Positions 25,510 through 35,338 of a DNA stretch of 64,000 bases are shown piece after piece. The stretch comes from Stenotrophomonas sp. BIGb0135. Its GTDB lineage: Bacteria; Pseudomonadota; Gammaproteobacteria; Xanthomonadales; Xanthomonadaceae. Numbering within the stretch: the stretch's first letter is position 1; the number at the start of each line of letters is the position of its first letter. The DNA lies in assembly GCF_024810105.1 (NCBI RefSeq), contig NZ_JANUDX010000001.1:62001-126000 (forward strand), in the 5' to 3' direction. The notes beneath the pieces are model-generated. The model ran no database searches. It was not told the origin of the DNA and saw only the letters and a program-made list of their open reading frames with translations. The position numbers and the translations under genes are program-made.

Positions 25510-27345
25510 TCAATCGTGCGGGGTGCGCAGCCCGTCCACGTCCAGGATCAGCGACATCCGTCCGTCGCCGATCAGGGTCGCGCCGGCATAGCCGCGCAGC
25601 CCGCGCAGGGCTTTGGGCAGTGGCTTGATCACCACTTCCTCGCGGCCGCGGACCTGGTCCACCACCAGCCCGAAGCGCGCTTCGCCGGCCTGCAGCACCA
25701 CGATGGTGAGCAGCGGCGAGGCGGCCGGCTCCACCGCCAGCCAATGGCGCAGGTCCACCAGCGGCAGGGTGTGCGACTTGCGATCCAGCACGGCGCGGCC
25801 GTCGAACCAGCCCAGCGAGGTATTGGGCGCGTGCAGCACTTCCATCACGCGCGCCAGTGGCAGGGCGTAGACGTCCTCGCCGGCCTGCACCAGCAGGGTG
25901 GGCAGGATGGCCAGGGTGAGCGGGACGCGGATCATGAAGCGGCTGCCGCGGCCCAGTTCGGACTGGATCTGGATCTGGCCGCTGAGTTCGCGGATGCGCG
26001 ACTGCACCACGTCCATGCCGACGCCACGGCCGGAAATATCGGTCACTTCCTGCTTGGTCGAGAAGCCGGGCAGGAACACCAGGTGCAGGCATTCCTCGCT
26101 GCTCAGGCGGGCAGCGGCTTCGGGATCGATCAGGCCCTTCTCGCGCGCCTTCTGGCGCAGCCGTTCCGGATCGATGCCGGCGCCGTCATCCTGCACTTCG
26201 ATGCTGACGTAGTCGCCTTCCTGCTGCGCCGACAGGCGCACGTGGCCGCTGCGCAGCTTGCCCTGGGCTTCGCGCAGCTCCGGGGTCTCGATGCCATGGT
26301 CGATGGCGTTGCGGACCAGGTGCACCAGCGGGTCGGCGAGCGCTTCGACCAGGTTGCGGTCCAGTTCGGTTTCCGCGCCGACCAGCTCCAGCTCGACTTC
26401 CTTCTTCAGGTTGCGGGCGACGTCGCGGGCGACCTTGGGGAAGCGCGAGAACACCTTGCCCACCGGTTGCATGCGGGTGCGCATCACCGCCGACTGCAGT
26501 CGCGCGGTGGCGATGTCCAGGGTGGACACGGCGCGGTCGAGTTCTTCGTCGTGCAGGCGCGCGCGCAGGGTCTTGAGGCGGTTGCGCGAGAGCACCAGTT
26601 CGCCGATCAGGTTGACGATGGCGTCCAGGCGCTTGGTGTCCACGCGCACGGTGTGCTCGGCTTCGGCCACCGGCTTGTTGGCCGCCGGCTTGGCCGGCAG
26701 GGCCGGGGCGGCGGCGGGCGCGCGCGGCGCCGGTGCGGCGGCCACGGCCTTGGCGCCCGGGGCGGCGCCGCCGTGCAGCTGGTCCAGCAGGGCCTCGAAT
26801 TCGTCTTCGCCGATCAGGCCGTCATTGGCCTTGTTCGCCGGCACCACGGCGGTGGGCGCCGCGCCGCCGTGCAACGTGTCGAGCAGGGCCTCGAACTCGT
26901 CGTCGGTGATCAACTCGCCGCTGGTCGGTGCCGCCGCAGCGGCGGCCACCGGCGCCGGCGTGGCCGGCCCGTTGACGTCGAACTGCGCGATCAGCTCCGG
27001 CGGCGCATAGCCGGGCTCGGTGCCGGCCGAGACCGAATCGAGCATCGACTGCAGGTAGTCCAGCGATTGCTGGGCCGCATCGAAGTGATGGGCCTGCAGC
27101 ACCGCCTTGCCCGACCGCGCCATGCCCAGGGTTTCCTCGGCGGCGTGGCACAGTTCGACCATGGCCTGGATGCCGAGGAACCCGGCACCGCCCTTGAGGG
27201 TGTGGAAGCCGCGGAACACCGCGTTGAGCTGGTCGCTGTCCTGGGGCGACTGCTCCAGCGACACCAGCTGTTCGCCGAGGCGATCCAGGATTTCCTGGGC
27301 CTCGAGGATGAAATCGGCGGCAATATCGTCTGGAACAGCGCTCAT
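25510..27345 (-). CDS. cheA: Flagellar chemotaxis histidine kinase CheA (second)
   Basis: 611 residues. P1 has His48 in FRGFHTLKGGAGFLG. Instead of a clear P2 domain, residues 140-230 are Ala/Pro-rich with two near-identical motifs, DDEFEALLDTLHGG (148-161) and EDEFEALLDQLHGG (180-193). P3, P4 (HLVRNAIDHGIE, VQDDGAGID, GRGVGMDVVQSRI) and P5 follow. The region between P1 and P3 corresponds to where some polar CheAs carry a ParC/ParP-interacting segment. cheZ lies 4 nt upstream. It is likely the kinase of the flagellar switch pathway with the CheY at 27964. Confidence 0.95.
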   Translation of the reverse strand: MSAVPDDIAADFILEAQEILDRLGEQLVSLEQSPQDSDQLNAVFRGFHTLKGGAGFLGIQAMVELCHAAEETLGMARSGKAVLQAHHFDAAQQSLDYLQSMLDSVSAGTEPGYAPPELIAQFDVNGPATPAPVAAAAAAPTSGELITDDEFEALLDTLHGGAAPTAVVPANKANDGLIGEDEFEALLDQLHGGAAPGAKAVAAAPAPRAPAAAPALPAKPAANKPVAEAEHTVRVDTKRLDAIVNLIGELVLSRNRLKTLRARLHDEELDRAVSTLDIATARLQSAVMRTRMQPVGKVFSRFPKVARDVARNLKKEVELELVGAETELDRNLVEALADPLVHLVRNAIDHGIETPELREAQGKLRSGHVRLSAQQEGDYVSIEVQDDGAGIDPERLRQKAREKGLIDPEAAARLSSEECLHLVFLPGFSTKQEVTDISGRGVGMDVVQSRIRELSGQIQIQSELGRGSRFMIRVPLTLAILPTLLVQAGEDVYALPLARVMEVLHAPNTSLGWFDGRAVLDRKSHTLPLVDLRHWLAVEPAASPLLTIVVLQAGEARFGLVVDQVRGREEVVIKPLPKALRGLRGYAGATLIGDGRMSLILDVDGLRTPHD

Positions 27346-27349
27346 GGTG

Positions 27350-27964
27350 TTACAGCCCCAAATCGGAAAGCAGGTCGTCAGCGTCGACCTGTGACACCTG
27401 GTGGCGATCCAGGCCGTTCACGGCCGGGCCGGCCAGGCCGTTGTCGCGCTTGTGCGCGCTGTCGTCCTGCGGCGGCAGGCCGAGCGCGCCGAAGCCCTCG
27501 TGCACGCGGCGCACGATGCCCACCACGCGGCGGATGATCTGCCCGGTCAGGTCCTGGTAGCTCTGGGTGAGCGCGATCTCGGTGAGGTTGTGGCGGATCC
27601 GGTCCAGCTGCTGGTCCTGGTCGGCCGTCAAGCCATTGGCGCGCAGCTGCTCGGTGAGCGTGCGGCATTCCTCGGCCAGGTCCAGGGTGCGGTGGGTGGC
27701 CTGCTCGGTCATCGCCACCACGTGGTCCAGGCGTGCGCAGGCATCGTCCAGTTCGCCGGCCTCGCTGGGCAGGCTGGGCAGTTCGCCCAACGCCTGGCCC
27801 AACTCGCGGGCGAGCCGGTTCAGCCCGGCCATCATCGGCTGGGTACGCAACGCGGCCAGCGCGTCGATTTCCCGCCGCCAGCCGGCTTCGTCGCCGCTTT
27901 CCAGCGCGGCCAGGGCATCCTGCAGGCGCTGCACCAGCGCCGATTTGTCGCGGAGGGTTTCCAT
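27350..27964 (-). CDS. cheZ: CheY-P phosphatase CheZ
   Basis: 204 residues, mostly helical. The catalytic region reads ALTQSYQDLTGQIIRRV, matching the QDxTGQ signature with the active Gln. The C-terminal peptide QVDADDLLSDLGL is the usual CheY-binding helix. The ATG shares its A with the cheY TGA (TGATG). It terminates CheY signalling at the flagellar motor. Confidence 0.93.
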   Translation of the reverse strand: METLRDKSALVQRLQDALAALESGDEAGWRREIDALAALRTQPMMAGLNRLARELGQALGELPSLPSEAGELDDACARLDHVVAMTEQATHRTLDLAEECRTLTEQLRANGLTADQDQQLDRIRHNLTEIALTQSYQDLTGQIIRRVVGIVRRVHEGFGALGLPPQDDSAHKRDNGLAGPAVNGLDRHQVSQVDADDLLSDLGL

Positions 27965-28356
27965 CAGGCGCTCGCCGCCAGGCGTTCGAAGATCTTGCCG
28001 AGCTTTTCTTCCAGGGTCTGGGCGGTGAACGGCTTGATGATGTAGCCGTTGACGCCGGACTGGGCCGCTTCGATGATCTGCTCGCGCTTGGCTTCGGCGG
28101 TCACCATCAGCACCGGCAACGTCTTCAGCTTGGCGTCGGCGCGGATCGCCTTGAGCAGGTCGATCCCGGTCATCACCGGCATGTTCCAGTCGGTGACCAC
28201 GAAATCGAACGACTGGCTCTGCAACAGAGACAGCGCGGCATGCCCGTCCTCGGCTTCGGCCGTATTGGTGAAGCCCAGATCGCCCAGCAGGTTCTTGACG
28301 ATACGACGCATGGTCGAGAAATCGTCGACGATCAGGATACGCATGTTCTTGTTCAA
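27964..28356 (-). CDS. cheY: Chemotaxis response regulator CheY
   Basis: 130 residues, one receiver domain: [20 protein letters not shown], Asp in [21 protein letters not shown] and [12 protein letters not shown], a close match to enteric CheY. It lies between fliA and cheZ, so this is the likely switch-binding CheY that docks on the FliM N-terminus. Confidence 0.95.
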   Translation of the reverse strand: MNKNMRILIVDDFSTMRRIVKNLLGDLGFTNTAEAEDGHAALSLLQSQSFDFVVTDWNMPVMTGIDLLKAIRADAKLKTLPVLMVTAEAKREQIIEAAQSGVNGYIIKPFTAQTLEEKLGKIFERLAASA

Positions 28357-28372
28357 AGCACTTTCCTCGGTA

Positions 28373-29119
28373 TCAATGGTTCTCGAGGCCGGCGTCGGCC
28401 GCCTCGAAGATCTTCAGTCGGCCACGCAGGCGCAGGACCGCCTGGCCGTGGATCTGGCAGACGCGCGACTCGCTGACACCGAGTACCGCGCCGATCTCCT
28501 TCAGATTCAGTTCCTGCTCGTAGTACAGCGACAGCACCAGCTGCTCGCGCTCGGGCAGCAGCCCGATCGCATTGCCCAGCTCGCGGCCGAATTCGCCGCG
28601 CTCAAGCACCTGCTGCGGGGTCGGGCCACCCTGGGCGACGGTATCCAGCTCGCCCTGGTCTTCGATCCGCGACTCCAGGCTCAGCACCTGGCCGCGCGCG
28701 GCGTCTTCCATCAGCCGCAGGTAGTCCGGCAGGGGCATGTCCATCGCCGCGGCCACTTCGGTGGCGCTGGCGGCACGGCCGGTGCTCTGCTCCAGGCGGC
28801 GGATGGTGGAGGCGGCGTCGCGGGCGCGGCGGTGCACCGAACGCGGTACCCAGTCGCCGCGGCGGATCTCGTCGATCATCGAGCCGCGGATGCGGATCGA
28901 GGCATAGGTTTCGAACGAGGCGCCCTGGTCGGCGTCGTAGCTGCGCGAGGCCTCGATCAGGCCCATCATGCCGGCCTGGATCAGGTCATCCACTTCCACG
29001 CTCGCCGGCAACCGGGCGGCCAGGTGGTGGGCGATCCGCCGGACCAGGTCGGAGTGCTGTGCGATGCACTCGTTGGCGGCCGTGCGTTGCACCTCTTTGT
29101 ATTGTGCGGCGCCTTTCAT
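28373..29119 (-). CDS. fliA: Sigma-28 factor FliA
   Basis: 248 residues. Region 2 ([20 protein letters not shown]), region 3 and region 4 ([19 protein letters not shown]) match FliA. It directs late flagellar genes from TAAA-N15-GCCGATAA promoters, several of which occur in this window. It overlaps flhG by ATGA. FlgM, its anti-sigma factor, is not in the window. Confidence 0.96.
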   Translation of the reverse strand: MKGAAQYKEVQRTAANECIAQHSDLVRRIAHHLAARLPASVEVDDLIQAGMMGLIEASRSYDADQGASFETYASIRIRGSMIDEIRRGDWVPRSVHRRARDAASTIRRLEQSTGRAASATEVAAAMDMPLPDYLRLMEDAARGQVLSLESRIEDQGELDTVAQGGPTPQQVLERGEFGRELGNAIGLLPEREQLVLSLYYEQELNLKEIGAVLGVSESRVCQIHGQAVLRLRGRLKIFEAADAGLENH

Positions 29120-30003
29120 GCGGTCACCCCGCGTTGTTTGAGGATGCGTTCCAGGAAGAATTCGACCCCGCCTCGCGGCTCGGTCGGTGCCTGCCAGCGG
29201 GCGGTGCGGCGGGCGATCTCGGTGATCGCCTGCGCGGCCGGGCTGGAGGGGTAGGCCTTGACCACCGGCTGCTGGCGCTGCACCGACAGGCGCAGCCAGT
29301 CGTCCTGCGGCACGCAGCCCAGGTAGTTGAGCGAGACATCAGCGAGAAATTTCTCGCAGACCCGGGTCAGCTTTTCGTAGAGCACGCGGCCTTCGTTGGG
29401 GTCGCGGACCATGTTGGCCACCACCTGGATACGGTCCACGCCGCGCTCGCGCGAGAGCACCTTGATCAGCGCGTAGGCGTCGGTGATCGAGGCCGGCTCG
29501 TCGCAGACCACCACCACGGTGTCCTGCGCGGCCTGGCAGAAGGTCAGCACGCCGTCGGTGATGCCGGCGGCGGTGTCCACCACCATGAAGTCCAGCTCAC
29601 GCTCCAGTTCGGAGAACACGTTGACCAGGCCCACGTGCTCGGCCGGCTGCAGCTCGGCCATGTGGCGGCGGCCGGACGCGGCCGGCACCACCAGCACGCC
29701 GCCCGGGCCTTCCAGGATCACTTCTTCCAGGGTGCAGCGCCCGGCGACCAGGTCGGCCAGGGTCACCTTGGGCTGCAGGCCCAGGATCACGTCGATGTTG
29801 GCCAGCCCGAGATCGGCGTCCAGCAGCAGCGTGCGCTTGCCCATGTCGGCGAGCGCCACGGCCAGGTTGGCCGACACGTTGGTCTTGCCCACGCCGCCCT
29901 TGCCGCCGGTGACGGCGATGGTGCGCACAGGGCCCAGCGGCTGGCTGCGGGTGGCCGACAGCGGGAAGGTCTTGGTCAGCTTGGCATACTCACGCGACGG
30001 CAT
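29116..30003 (-). CDS. flhG: FlhG/FleN, MinD-like flagellar number regulator
   Basis: 295 residues with deviant Walker A (VTGGKGGVGKTNVSANLA), DADLGLANIDVILG and DFMVVDTAAG (Walker B). FlhG limits flagellar number, and in Pseudomonas its homologue FleN restrains FleQ. The first 25 residues form a short tail before the ATPase. It overlaps flhF by 14 nt and fliA by 4 nt. Confidence 0.94.
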   Translation of the reverse strand: MPSREYAKLTKTFPLSATRSQPLGPVRTIAVTGGKGGVGKTNVSANLAVALADMGKRTLLLDADLGLANIDVILGLQPKVTLADLVAGRCTLEEVILEGPGGVLVVPAASGRRHMAELQPAEHVGLVNVFSELERELDFMVVDTAAGITDGVLTFCQAAQDTVVVVCDEPASITDAYALIKVLSRERGVDRIQVVANMVRDPNEGRVLYEKLTRVCEKFLADVSLNYLGCVPQDDWLRLSVQRQQPVVKAYPSSPAAQAITEIARRTARWQAPTEPRGGVEFFLERILKQRGVTA

Positions 30004-31846
30004 GGTTCAACTCCGGGTTGCAGGGCATATCGGCCGCGCGGCGCAAATCTTCAAGGCGAAGTACAAGATTGGCCGCACTGGCCCGGTGCAGGTCTTCGGG
30101 AACGTCCTGGCCATCGGTGACCCAGGTGATCGGCAGGCGGTGGTCCACGGCCACCGACAGGGCGGTGCCGAAGCGGCCGGTTTCGTCCAGCTTGCTCAGC
30201 ACCACGCCCTGCGGGTTGGCGGCGCTGAAGCGGCGGACCACTTCGTCCATGTCGCCAAAGCTGGTGTTGGCCGGCAGCACCAGCAGGGTGCGGATCTGCT
30301 GGGCGGCGCGCAGCCAGTGCAGCTGGGCAGCCAGGGCGCGGTCGCGCGGGCCCAGCCCGGCGGTGTCGATCAGCACCAGCTTGTAGTCCTGCAGGCGCTC
30401 CAGCAGCTGGTTGAGGTCGCTGCCGCTGTTGGCCTCGTGCACCGCGATGCCGAGCTGGCGGCCAAAGCCGTAGAGCTGCTCGCGGGCGCCGATGCGGCCG
30501 GTGTCGGTGGTGACCAGGGCCACGTCGCGGGCGGCGTGCTTCTCGGCGAAGCGCGAGGCCAGCTTGGCGATGGTGGTGGTCTTGCCGGCGCCGGTCGGGC
30601 CGACCAGGGCGATGACGCCGCCCGATTCCAGCGGGTCGACCGGGGCGATCGGCAGCTTCTTGGACAGCAGGCCGAGCATCAGCCCGCGGCCGCGGTGGGC
30701 TTCGGTGTCCAGCGGGATCTGCATGGCCACGTCGCGGCTGATGCCGGCGTCGAAGCCGTATTCGTCCATCAGGTCCAGGGCGGCGGCACGCACCGGCGAG
30801 CCGCGCAGGCGTTCGTCGGTGAAGCGGTGCATCTCGCGTTCGATCACCTGACGCATGCCGGCCACTTCATGGCGCAGCTGGCGCAGTTCTTCGTCATCGC
30901 GCGGCACCACCACCAGCTCGGCGGCGGGCAGCGGCTGGGCCTGGACCTGGGCCGGTTCGGCGGGGGCCGGCACGGCCACCGGCGCGGTTGCGACCGGCGC
31001 GCTGCCAACCTGTTCCTGGACCATGGCCGGCGCGTCCAGGCGCGGCTCGAATGCATTCGGGGCCGGCACCGCGGCCTGCACCGGTGCCGGTGCGGCGACC
31101 ATGGCCGGGGCCGCGACCGGGGCCGGGATCGCGACCGGGGCCGGGATCGCGACCGGGGCCGGGATCGCCGGCACGGTGACGCTCACCGGCAGCGGCGGCA
31201 TCGCCACCTGTGCGGCAGGCACGTGCATCTGGAAGTGCGGTTCGTCGTCCAGCGGCGGGTCGATGATGAAGCGCGCGCGGTTGATCTGTGCCGGTGCCGG
31301 TGCGGCGACCGGTGCAGCCTCGACGATCGCGGCCAGCGTCTCCACCGGCGCCGGGGAGGCGGCCGCGGCCTGTTCGACGTTGAACGGGGCGAAGATCTGC
31401 TCCGGCAGAGCGGCGGCGCGCAGCGACGGGGCGACGGCCTGCGCCAGGGTGGCGGCAAAGCCGGTGCTGCCGCGCGGCGGCACGATTTCGTTGGCCGAAT
31501 CCAGGGTGCGACCGGTCGCGCCGACCGCGGCGCGGGCCAGCGCGGCCACGGCGGAAGTGGTGGCGGCCACCGGCTCGGCGGCGGCGACCGGCTTGCGGCG
31601 GGTCACCGCGGCGATCACCGCATCGGCGGCATTGCGTGGTCGCGGGGCCGGCGCCGGCGCCACATCCTTGCGGGCCGCTTCCAGGGCACGCTGCACGGCG
31701 CCTTCGTCATAGTTCGCCGCGGCCACGATCTCCACGCCTTCCTCGATCCGCCGGTTGGACAGGATCACCGCATCAGGACCGTGTTCCTTGCGTACCAGGT
31801 TCATGGCCGAGCGCATATCGGAGGCGACGAAGCGTTTGATTTTCAT
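29990..31846 (-). CDS. flhF: FlhF, SRP-type GTPase for polar flagellum placement
   Basis: 618 residues. N-terminal MKIKRFVASDMRSAMNLVRK is the conserved start, so I chose the ATG at 31846. A long Ala/Pro-rich middle (about 95-340) contains three AIPAPV-type repeats. The NG domain has P-loop GPTGAGKTTTIAKLA, DTGRIGAREQL, LIDTAGLGPRD and LSKLDETGRFG. FlhF recruits the MS ring to the pole, opposed by FlhG. The middle is longer than usual for the family. Confidence 0.94.
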   Translation of the reverse strand: MKIKRFVASDMRSAMNLVRKEHGPDAVILSNRRIEEGVEIVAAANYDEGAVQRALEAARKDVAPAPAPRPRNAADAVIAAVTRRKPVAAAEPVAATTSAVAALARAAVGATGRTLDSANEIVPPRGSTGFAATLAQAVAPSLRAAALPEQIFAPFNVEQAAAASPAPVETLAAIVEAAPVAAPAPAQINRARFIIDPPLDDEPHFQMHVPAAQVAMPPLPVSVTVPAIPAPVAIPAPVAIPAPVAAPAMVAAPAPVQAAVPAPNAFEPRLDAPAMVQEQVGSAPVATAPVAVPAPAEPAQVQAQPLPAAELVVVPRDDEELRQLRHEVAGMRQVIEREMHRFTDERLRGSPVRAAALDLMDEYGFDAGISRDVAMQIPLDTEAHRGRGLMLGLLSKKLPIAPVDPLESGGVIALVGPTGAGKTTTIAKLASRFAEKHAARDVALVTTDTGRIGAREQLYGFGRQLGIAVHEANSGSDLNQLLERLQDYKLVLIDTAGLGPRDRALAAQLHWLRAAQQIRTLLVLPANTSFGDMDEVVRRFSAANPQGVVLSKLDETGRFGTALSVAVDHRLPITWVTDGQDVPEDLHRASAANLVLRLEDLRRAADMPCNPELNHAVA

Positions 31847-31999
31847 GCTGTGGTACCGGGACTGGGGCGGCGGGGTGGTGGAAGGGAAGCGCTGGTTGTC
31901 GGTGGTCTGCACGGTCCGGGTTTCCCTTTATGTCCTGCTGCGTTGATATCGAATGGGGGTGTGTCTGTTTTCTGGCGCATCACCGTCGGGGTTCCGGCG

Positions 32000-34108
32000 T
32001 CAGCTGATCGTGCCGACCAGCTTCAACCGTTTGTCCTCGGGTACCTCGCTGTAGGCCAGCACCGACAGCGAGGGGACGCTGTGGCGCACCAGCCGTGCCA
32101 GCGCGGCACGCACCGGGCCTGGTACCAGCACGACCGCCGGCTCGTTCTTCGCTTCCTGCTTGCCGACGCATTCGGCCAGGCTTTGATGCAGTCGCTCGGC
32201 GAGTCCGGGTTCCAGCGCGGCGCCGTTGCCCTGCGTGGACTCCTGCAAGACGCGTTCCAGTTGTGGGTTGAGAGTGAACACCGGCAGCTCCGCCGACATC
32301 CCGGCGATCTCCTGCACGATGAAACGGCCCAGCGCGTTGCGCACCGCCGCGGTCAGCACCGAAGGGTCCTGGCTGTTGGGCGCGTTCTCGACCAGCGACT
32401 CGACGATCTTGCGCAGCTGGCGGATCGGAATGCGCTCGATCAGCAGGTTCTGCAGCACCCGCACCACCGCCGACAGCGGCAGCGACTTGGGCGTGAGGTC
32501 TTCGACCAGCTTGGGCGCGCTCTTGGCCAGGTTGGCCAGCAGCTGCTGCACTTCTTCGTGGCCGAGCAGCTCGGGGGCGTGTTCGCGGATCAGGTGCGAC
32601 AGGTGGGTGGCCACCACCGTGGCCGGGTCGACCACGGTATAGCCCATCGATTCGGCATGCGCGCGCTGGTGCGGCTGGATCCAGGTGGCGTCCAGGCCGA
32701 AGGCGGGGTCCTTGCCGGCGATGCCGTCCAGTGTGCCCAGGGCGCTGCCCGGGTCGAGCGCGAGTTCGCGGTCGGGGTGGATGTCGGCGGTGGCCACCGG
32801 CACGCCGTGGATCAGCAGGCGGTAGCCGCTGGCCGGCAGTTCCAGGTTGTCGCGGATGTGCACCGAGGGAATCAGGAAGCCGATGTCGTGGGTGAGCTTG
32901 CGGCGCACGCCCTTGATCCGCGCCATCAATTCGCCGCCCTGGTTCTTGTCCACCAGCGGGATCAGCCGGTAGCCCACTTCCAGGCCCAGCGGGTCGACCG
33001 GGCGCAGTTCGTCCCAGGTCAGCTCGGCGGTGGGCGAGGGCGCCGCGCCGGGCAGGCCCAGGGTTTCGCCGCGGCCGGCGGCCGGGGTCTCGGCGACGCG
33101 CTCTGCGGCGGTGCTCTTCTTCCAGGCCTTCCAGGCCACGAAGCCGAGGATGGCGGCCAGCGTCAAGAAGGCGACGTTGGGCATGCCCGGGACCAGGCCG
33201 ACCACGCCCATGATCGCCGCGGCGATGGTCAGCGCACGGTACTGGCCGAACACCTGGCCCATCATGGCCTGGGCCATGTCCTGCGAGCGCGAGGCGCGGG
33301 TGACCAGCATGGCCACCGCCGAGGACACCAGCAGGGCGGGCAGCTGCGCCACCAGGCCGTCACCGATGGACAGCAGGGTGTAGGTCGCGGCGGCTTCGCC
33401 GAACGGCATGCCGTGCTGGAGCACGCCCACGGCCAGGCCGCCGAGCAGGTTGATGAACAGGATCAGGATGCCGGCGATGGCGTCGCCGCGGATGAACTTG
33501 CTGGCACCGTCCATCGCACCGTAGAAGTCCGCTTCCTCGCGCACTTCCTCGCGCCGGGCCTTGGCCTCCTCACGCGTCAGCAAACCGGCGTTGAGGTCGG
33601 CATCGATGGCCATCTGCTTGCCGGGCATGGCATCGAGGATGAAGCGGGCGGTCACTTCCGACACGCGCCCGGCACCCTTGGTGATGACCACGAAGTTGAT
33701 GATGGTCAGGATCGCGAACACCACGATACCGACGGCGTAGTTGCCGCCGATCACGAACTCGCCGAACGCGGCGATCACCTTGCCGGCCGCCTCGTGGCCG
33801 TTCTGGCCGTTGAGCAGGATCACGCGGGTGGAGGCCACGTTCAGCGCCAGCCGCAGCATGGTGGTGATCAGCAGCACGATCGGGAAGATGGTGAAGTCCA
33901 GCGGGCGCTTCACGTACACCACCGCCAGCAGCACCATCAGCGAGATGGCGATGTTGAAGGTGAACAGCGCATCCAGCACCGGGGCGGCCAGCGGCACCAC
34001 CACCATGGCCAGCAGCGCCAGCACGATCAGCGGGGCGCCCAGGCCGTTGCGGATCATGTCCAGGGCCTTGCGTGCGTTCATGCCGGCACCGGCGGGCTGG
34101 GCGCTCAC
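32000..34108 (-). CDS. flhA: Flagellar export gate protein FlhA
   Basis: 702 residues with about eight N-terminal TM segments (for example LIVLALLAMVVVPLAAPVLD), the conserved FHIPEP-family region (TRVILLNGQ, RFILDAMPGKQMAIDADLNA) and a large cytoplasmic domain from about 340. It forms the export gate with FlhB. The GTG at 34108 overlaps the flhB stop (GTGA); an ATG nine codons in is an alternative. The Pro/Ala-rich linker near 335-365 is typical. Confidence 0.95.
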   Translation of the reverse strand: MSAQPAGAGMNARKALDMIRNGLGAPLIVLALLAMVVVPLAAPVLDALFTFNIAISLMVLLAVVYVKRPLDFTIFPIVLLITTMLRLALNVASTRVILLNGQNGHEAAGKVIAAFGEFVIGGNYAVGIVVFAILTIINFVVITKGAGRVSEVTARFILDAMPGKQMAIDADLNAGLLTREEAKARREEVREEADFYGAMDGASKFIRGDAIAGILILFINLLGGLAVGVLQHGMPFGEAAATYTLLSIGDGLVAQLPALLVSSAVAMLVTRASRSQDMAQAMMGQVFGQYRALTIAAAIMGVVGLVPGMPNVAFLTLAAILGFVAWKAWKKSTAAERVAETPAAGRGETLGLPGAAPSPTAELTWDELRPVDPLGLEVGYRLIPLVDKNQGGELMARIKGVRRKLTHDIGFLIPSVHIRDNLELPASGYRLLIHGVPVATADIHPDRELALDPGSALGTLDGIAGKDPAFGLDATWIQPHQRAHAESMGYTVVDPATVVATHLSHLIREHAPELLGHEEVQQLLANLAKSAPKLVEDLTPKSLPLSAVVRVLQNLLIERIPIRQLRKIVESLVENAPNSQDPSVLTAAVRNALGRFIVQEIAGMSAELPVFTLNPQLERVLQESTQGNGAALEPGLAERLHQSLAECVGKQEAKNEPAVVLVPGPVRAALARLVRHSVPSLSVLAYSEVPEDKRLKLVGTIS

Positions 34109-35235
34109 GGGCGGCCTCCCGTGCCGAACTCATCCACATCGATGCTGGGCGCAGCCGGCATCGGCCCGCCGCGCCAGGTGCGCAGCTGGTACACGTAGGA
34201 CAGAACCTGGGCCACGGCCGAATACAGTCTCACGGGAATTTCCTTTCCAAGTTGACCTTCCCGATACAAGGCGCGTGCCAAAGGCGGGGCGGAGACGATG
34301 GCGACCTTGTTGCCGTCGGCCACTTCACGGATGCGCAGGGCGGTTTCGTCCACGCCCAGGGCCACCACGGTGGGCGCGCCCATCTTGCCGCCCTCGTACT
34401 TGAGGGCCACCGCGTAGTGGGTGGGGTTGACCACCACCACGTCGGCGGTGGGCACCGCTTCCATCATTCGGCGGTTGGACAGCTGCTGCTGCAGCTGGCG
34501 GATGCGGCCCTTCACCTCGGGGCTGCCCTCGCTTTCCTTCATTTCCCGGCGCAGCTCTTCACGGGTCATCTTCAGCTTGCGCATCCAGTTCCAGCGCTGG
34601 TACGGCGCATCGATGGCGGCCAGCAGCATCATTGCCCCGCCGGTGGCCAGCATCAGCTTCAGGGTGAAGCCCAGGCCATGCACCATGGCCGCTTCCAGCG
34701 GCTGGTTGAGCAGGTCGCGCAGCGGCCGGATGCCGTGCCAGACCACCAGCCCGGCGGCGGTGCCGACGAAGGCGATGCGCAGCAGCGACTTGGTGAATTC
34801 GGCGATCGCCTCCGGGCCGTACAGGCGCTTCATGCCGGCCATGGGGCTGAGCCGGGTGAAATCGGGCACCAGCGACTTGTTGGACCAGCGCAACCCGCCC
34901 ATCACCACCGGCGCCAGGAAACTGGCCAGCAGGCAGATGAGCACCAGCGGCCACATCGCCAGCAGCAGCTGCAGCAGTAGTTGGCCGAAGTGCCCGAACA
35001 GCGCCTGCGGATGCATGCGCAGGCCCGGTTCGGGGCTGAGCGCCAGCGTCATCCAGGCCTTGGCGCCGCTGCTGATGCTGCCCGAGTAGGCCATCAACGC
35101 CAGCACGCCGGCGCCGAACACCGCCGCCGTGGCCAACTCCCGCGAGCGCGGGATGTTGCCCTGCTCGCGGGCATCGCGCAGGCGTTTTTCGGTGGGTTGT
35201 TCGGTTTTTTCGCCGGCTTGTTCGTTCTCGGACAT
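34105..35235 (-). CDS. flhB: Flagellar export protein FlhB
   Basis: 376 residues: N-terminal cytoplasmic tail (EKTEQPTEKRLRDAREQGNI), four TM segments between about 30 and 215, and a C-terminal domain with the autocleavage motif NPTHYAVALKY. Cleavage at N-P switches export from rod/hook to filament substrates, with FliK as the ruler. A sigma-54 motif lies 35-50 nt upstream, making this the first gene of flhBAFG-fliA-cheYZA. Confidence 0.95.
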   Translation of the reverse strand: MSENEQAGEKTEQPTEKRLRDAREQGNIPRSRELATAAVFGAGVLALMAYSGSISSGAKAWMTLALSPEPGLRMHPQALFGHFGQLLLQLLLAMWPLVLICLLASFLAPVVMGGLRWSNKSLVPDFTRLSPMAGMKRLYGPEAIAEFTKSLLRIAFVGTAAGLVVWHGIRPLRDLLNQPLEAAMVHGLGFTLKLMLATGGAMMLLAAIDAPYQRWNWMRKLKMTREELRREMKESEGSPEVKGRIRQLQQQLSNRRMMEAVPTADVVVVNPTHYAVALKYEGGKMGAPTVVALGVDETALRIREVADGNKVAIVSAPPLARALYREGQLGKEIPVRLYSAVAQVLSYVYQLRTWRGGPMPAAPSIDVDEFGTGGRP

Positions 35236-35269
35236 GGGCTGCACGACACGGGGGGGGTACCCGGGGCGG

Positions 35270-35285
35270 TGCAAGAACCGTTCCG
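35270..35285 (-). promoter_or_regulatory. Sigma-54 promoter for flhB
   Basis: CGGAACG, 4 nt, TTGCA on the - strand (35285 to 35270), with the invariant GG-N10-GC spacing, against consensus TGGCACG-N4-TTGCA. It ends 34 nt before the flhB ATG. FleQ/RpoN2 control is expected. Confidence 0.65.
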
Positions 35286-35338
35286 TGACGGGGGCGCCGG
35301 ACGTTCGCCGGCGGTCGCCAGTCGGCCGGGGCGCGACC

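Noticed and set aside
31847-31999. Possible sigma-28 promoter before flhF (ATAAAGGG...)
   Set aside because: No GCCGATAA-like -10 at 15 nt; flhF is more simply read from the flhB promoter.
29483-34198. A 1571-codon open frame on the + strand
   Set aside because: It lies opposite flhG, flhF and flhA. High GC in third positions removes stop codons on the opposite strand; the protein is low-complexity His/Gly/Arg without known domains.
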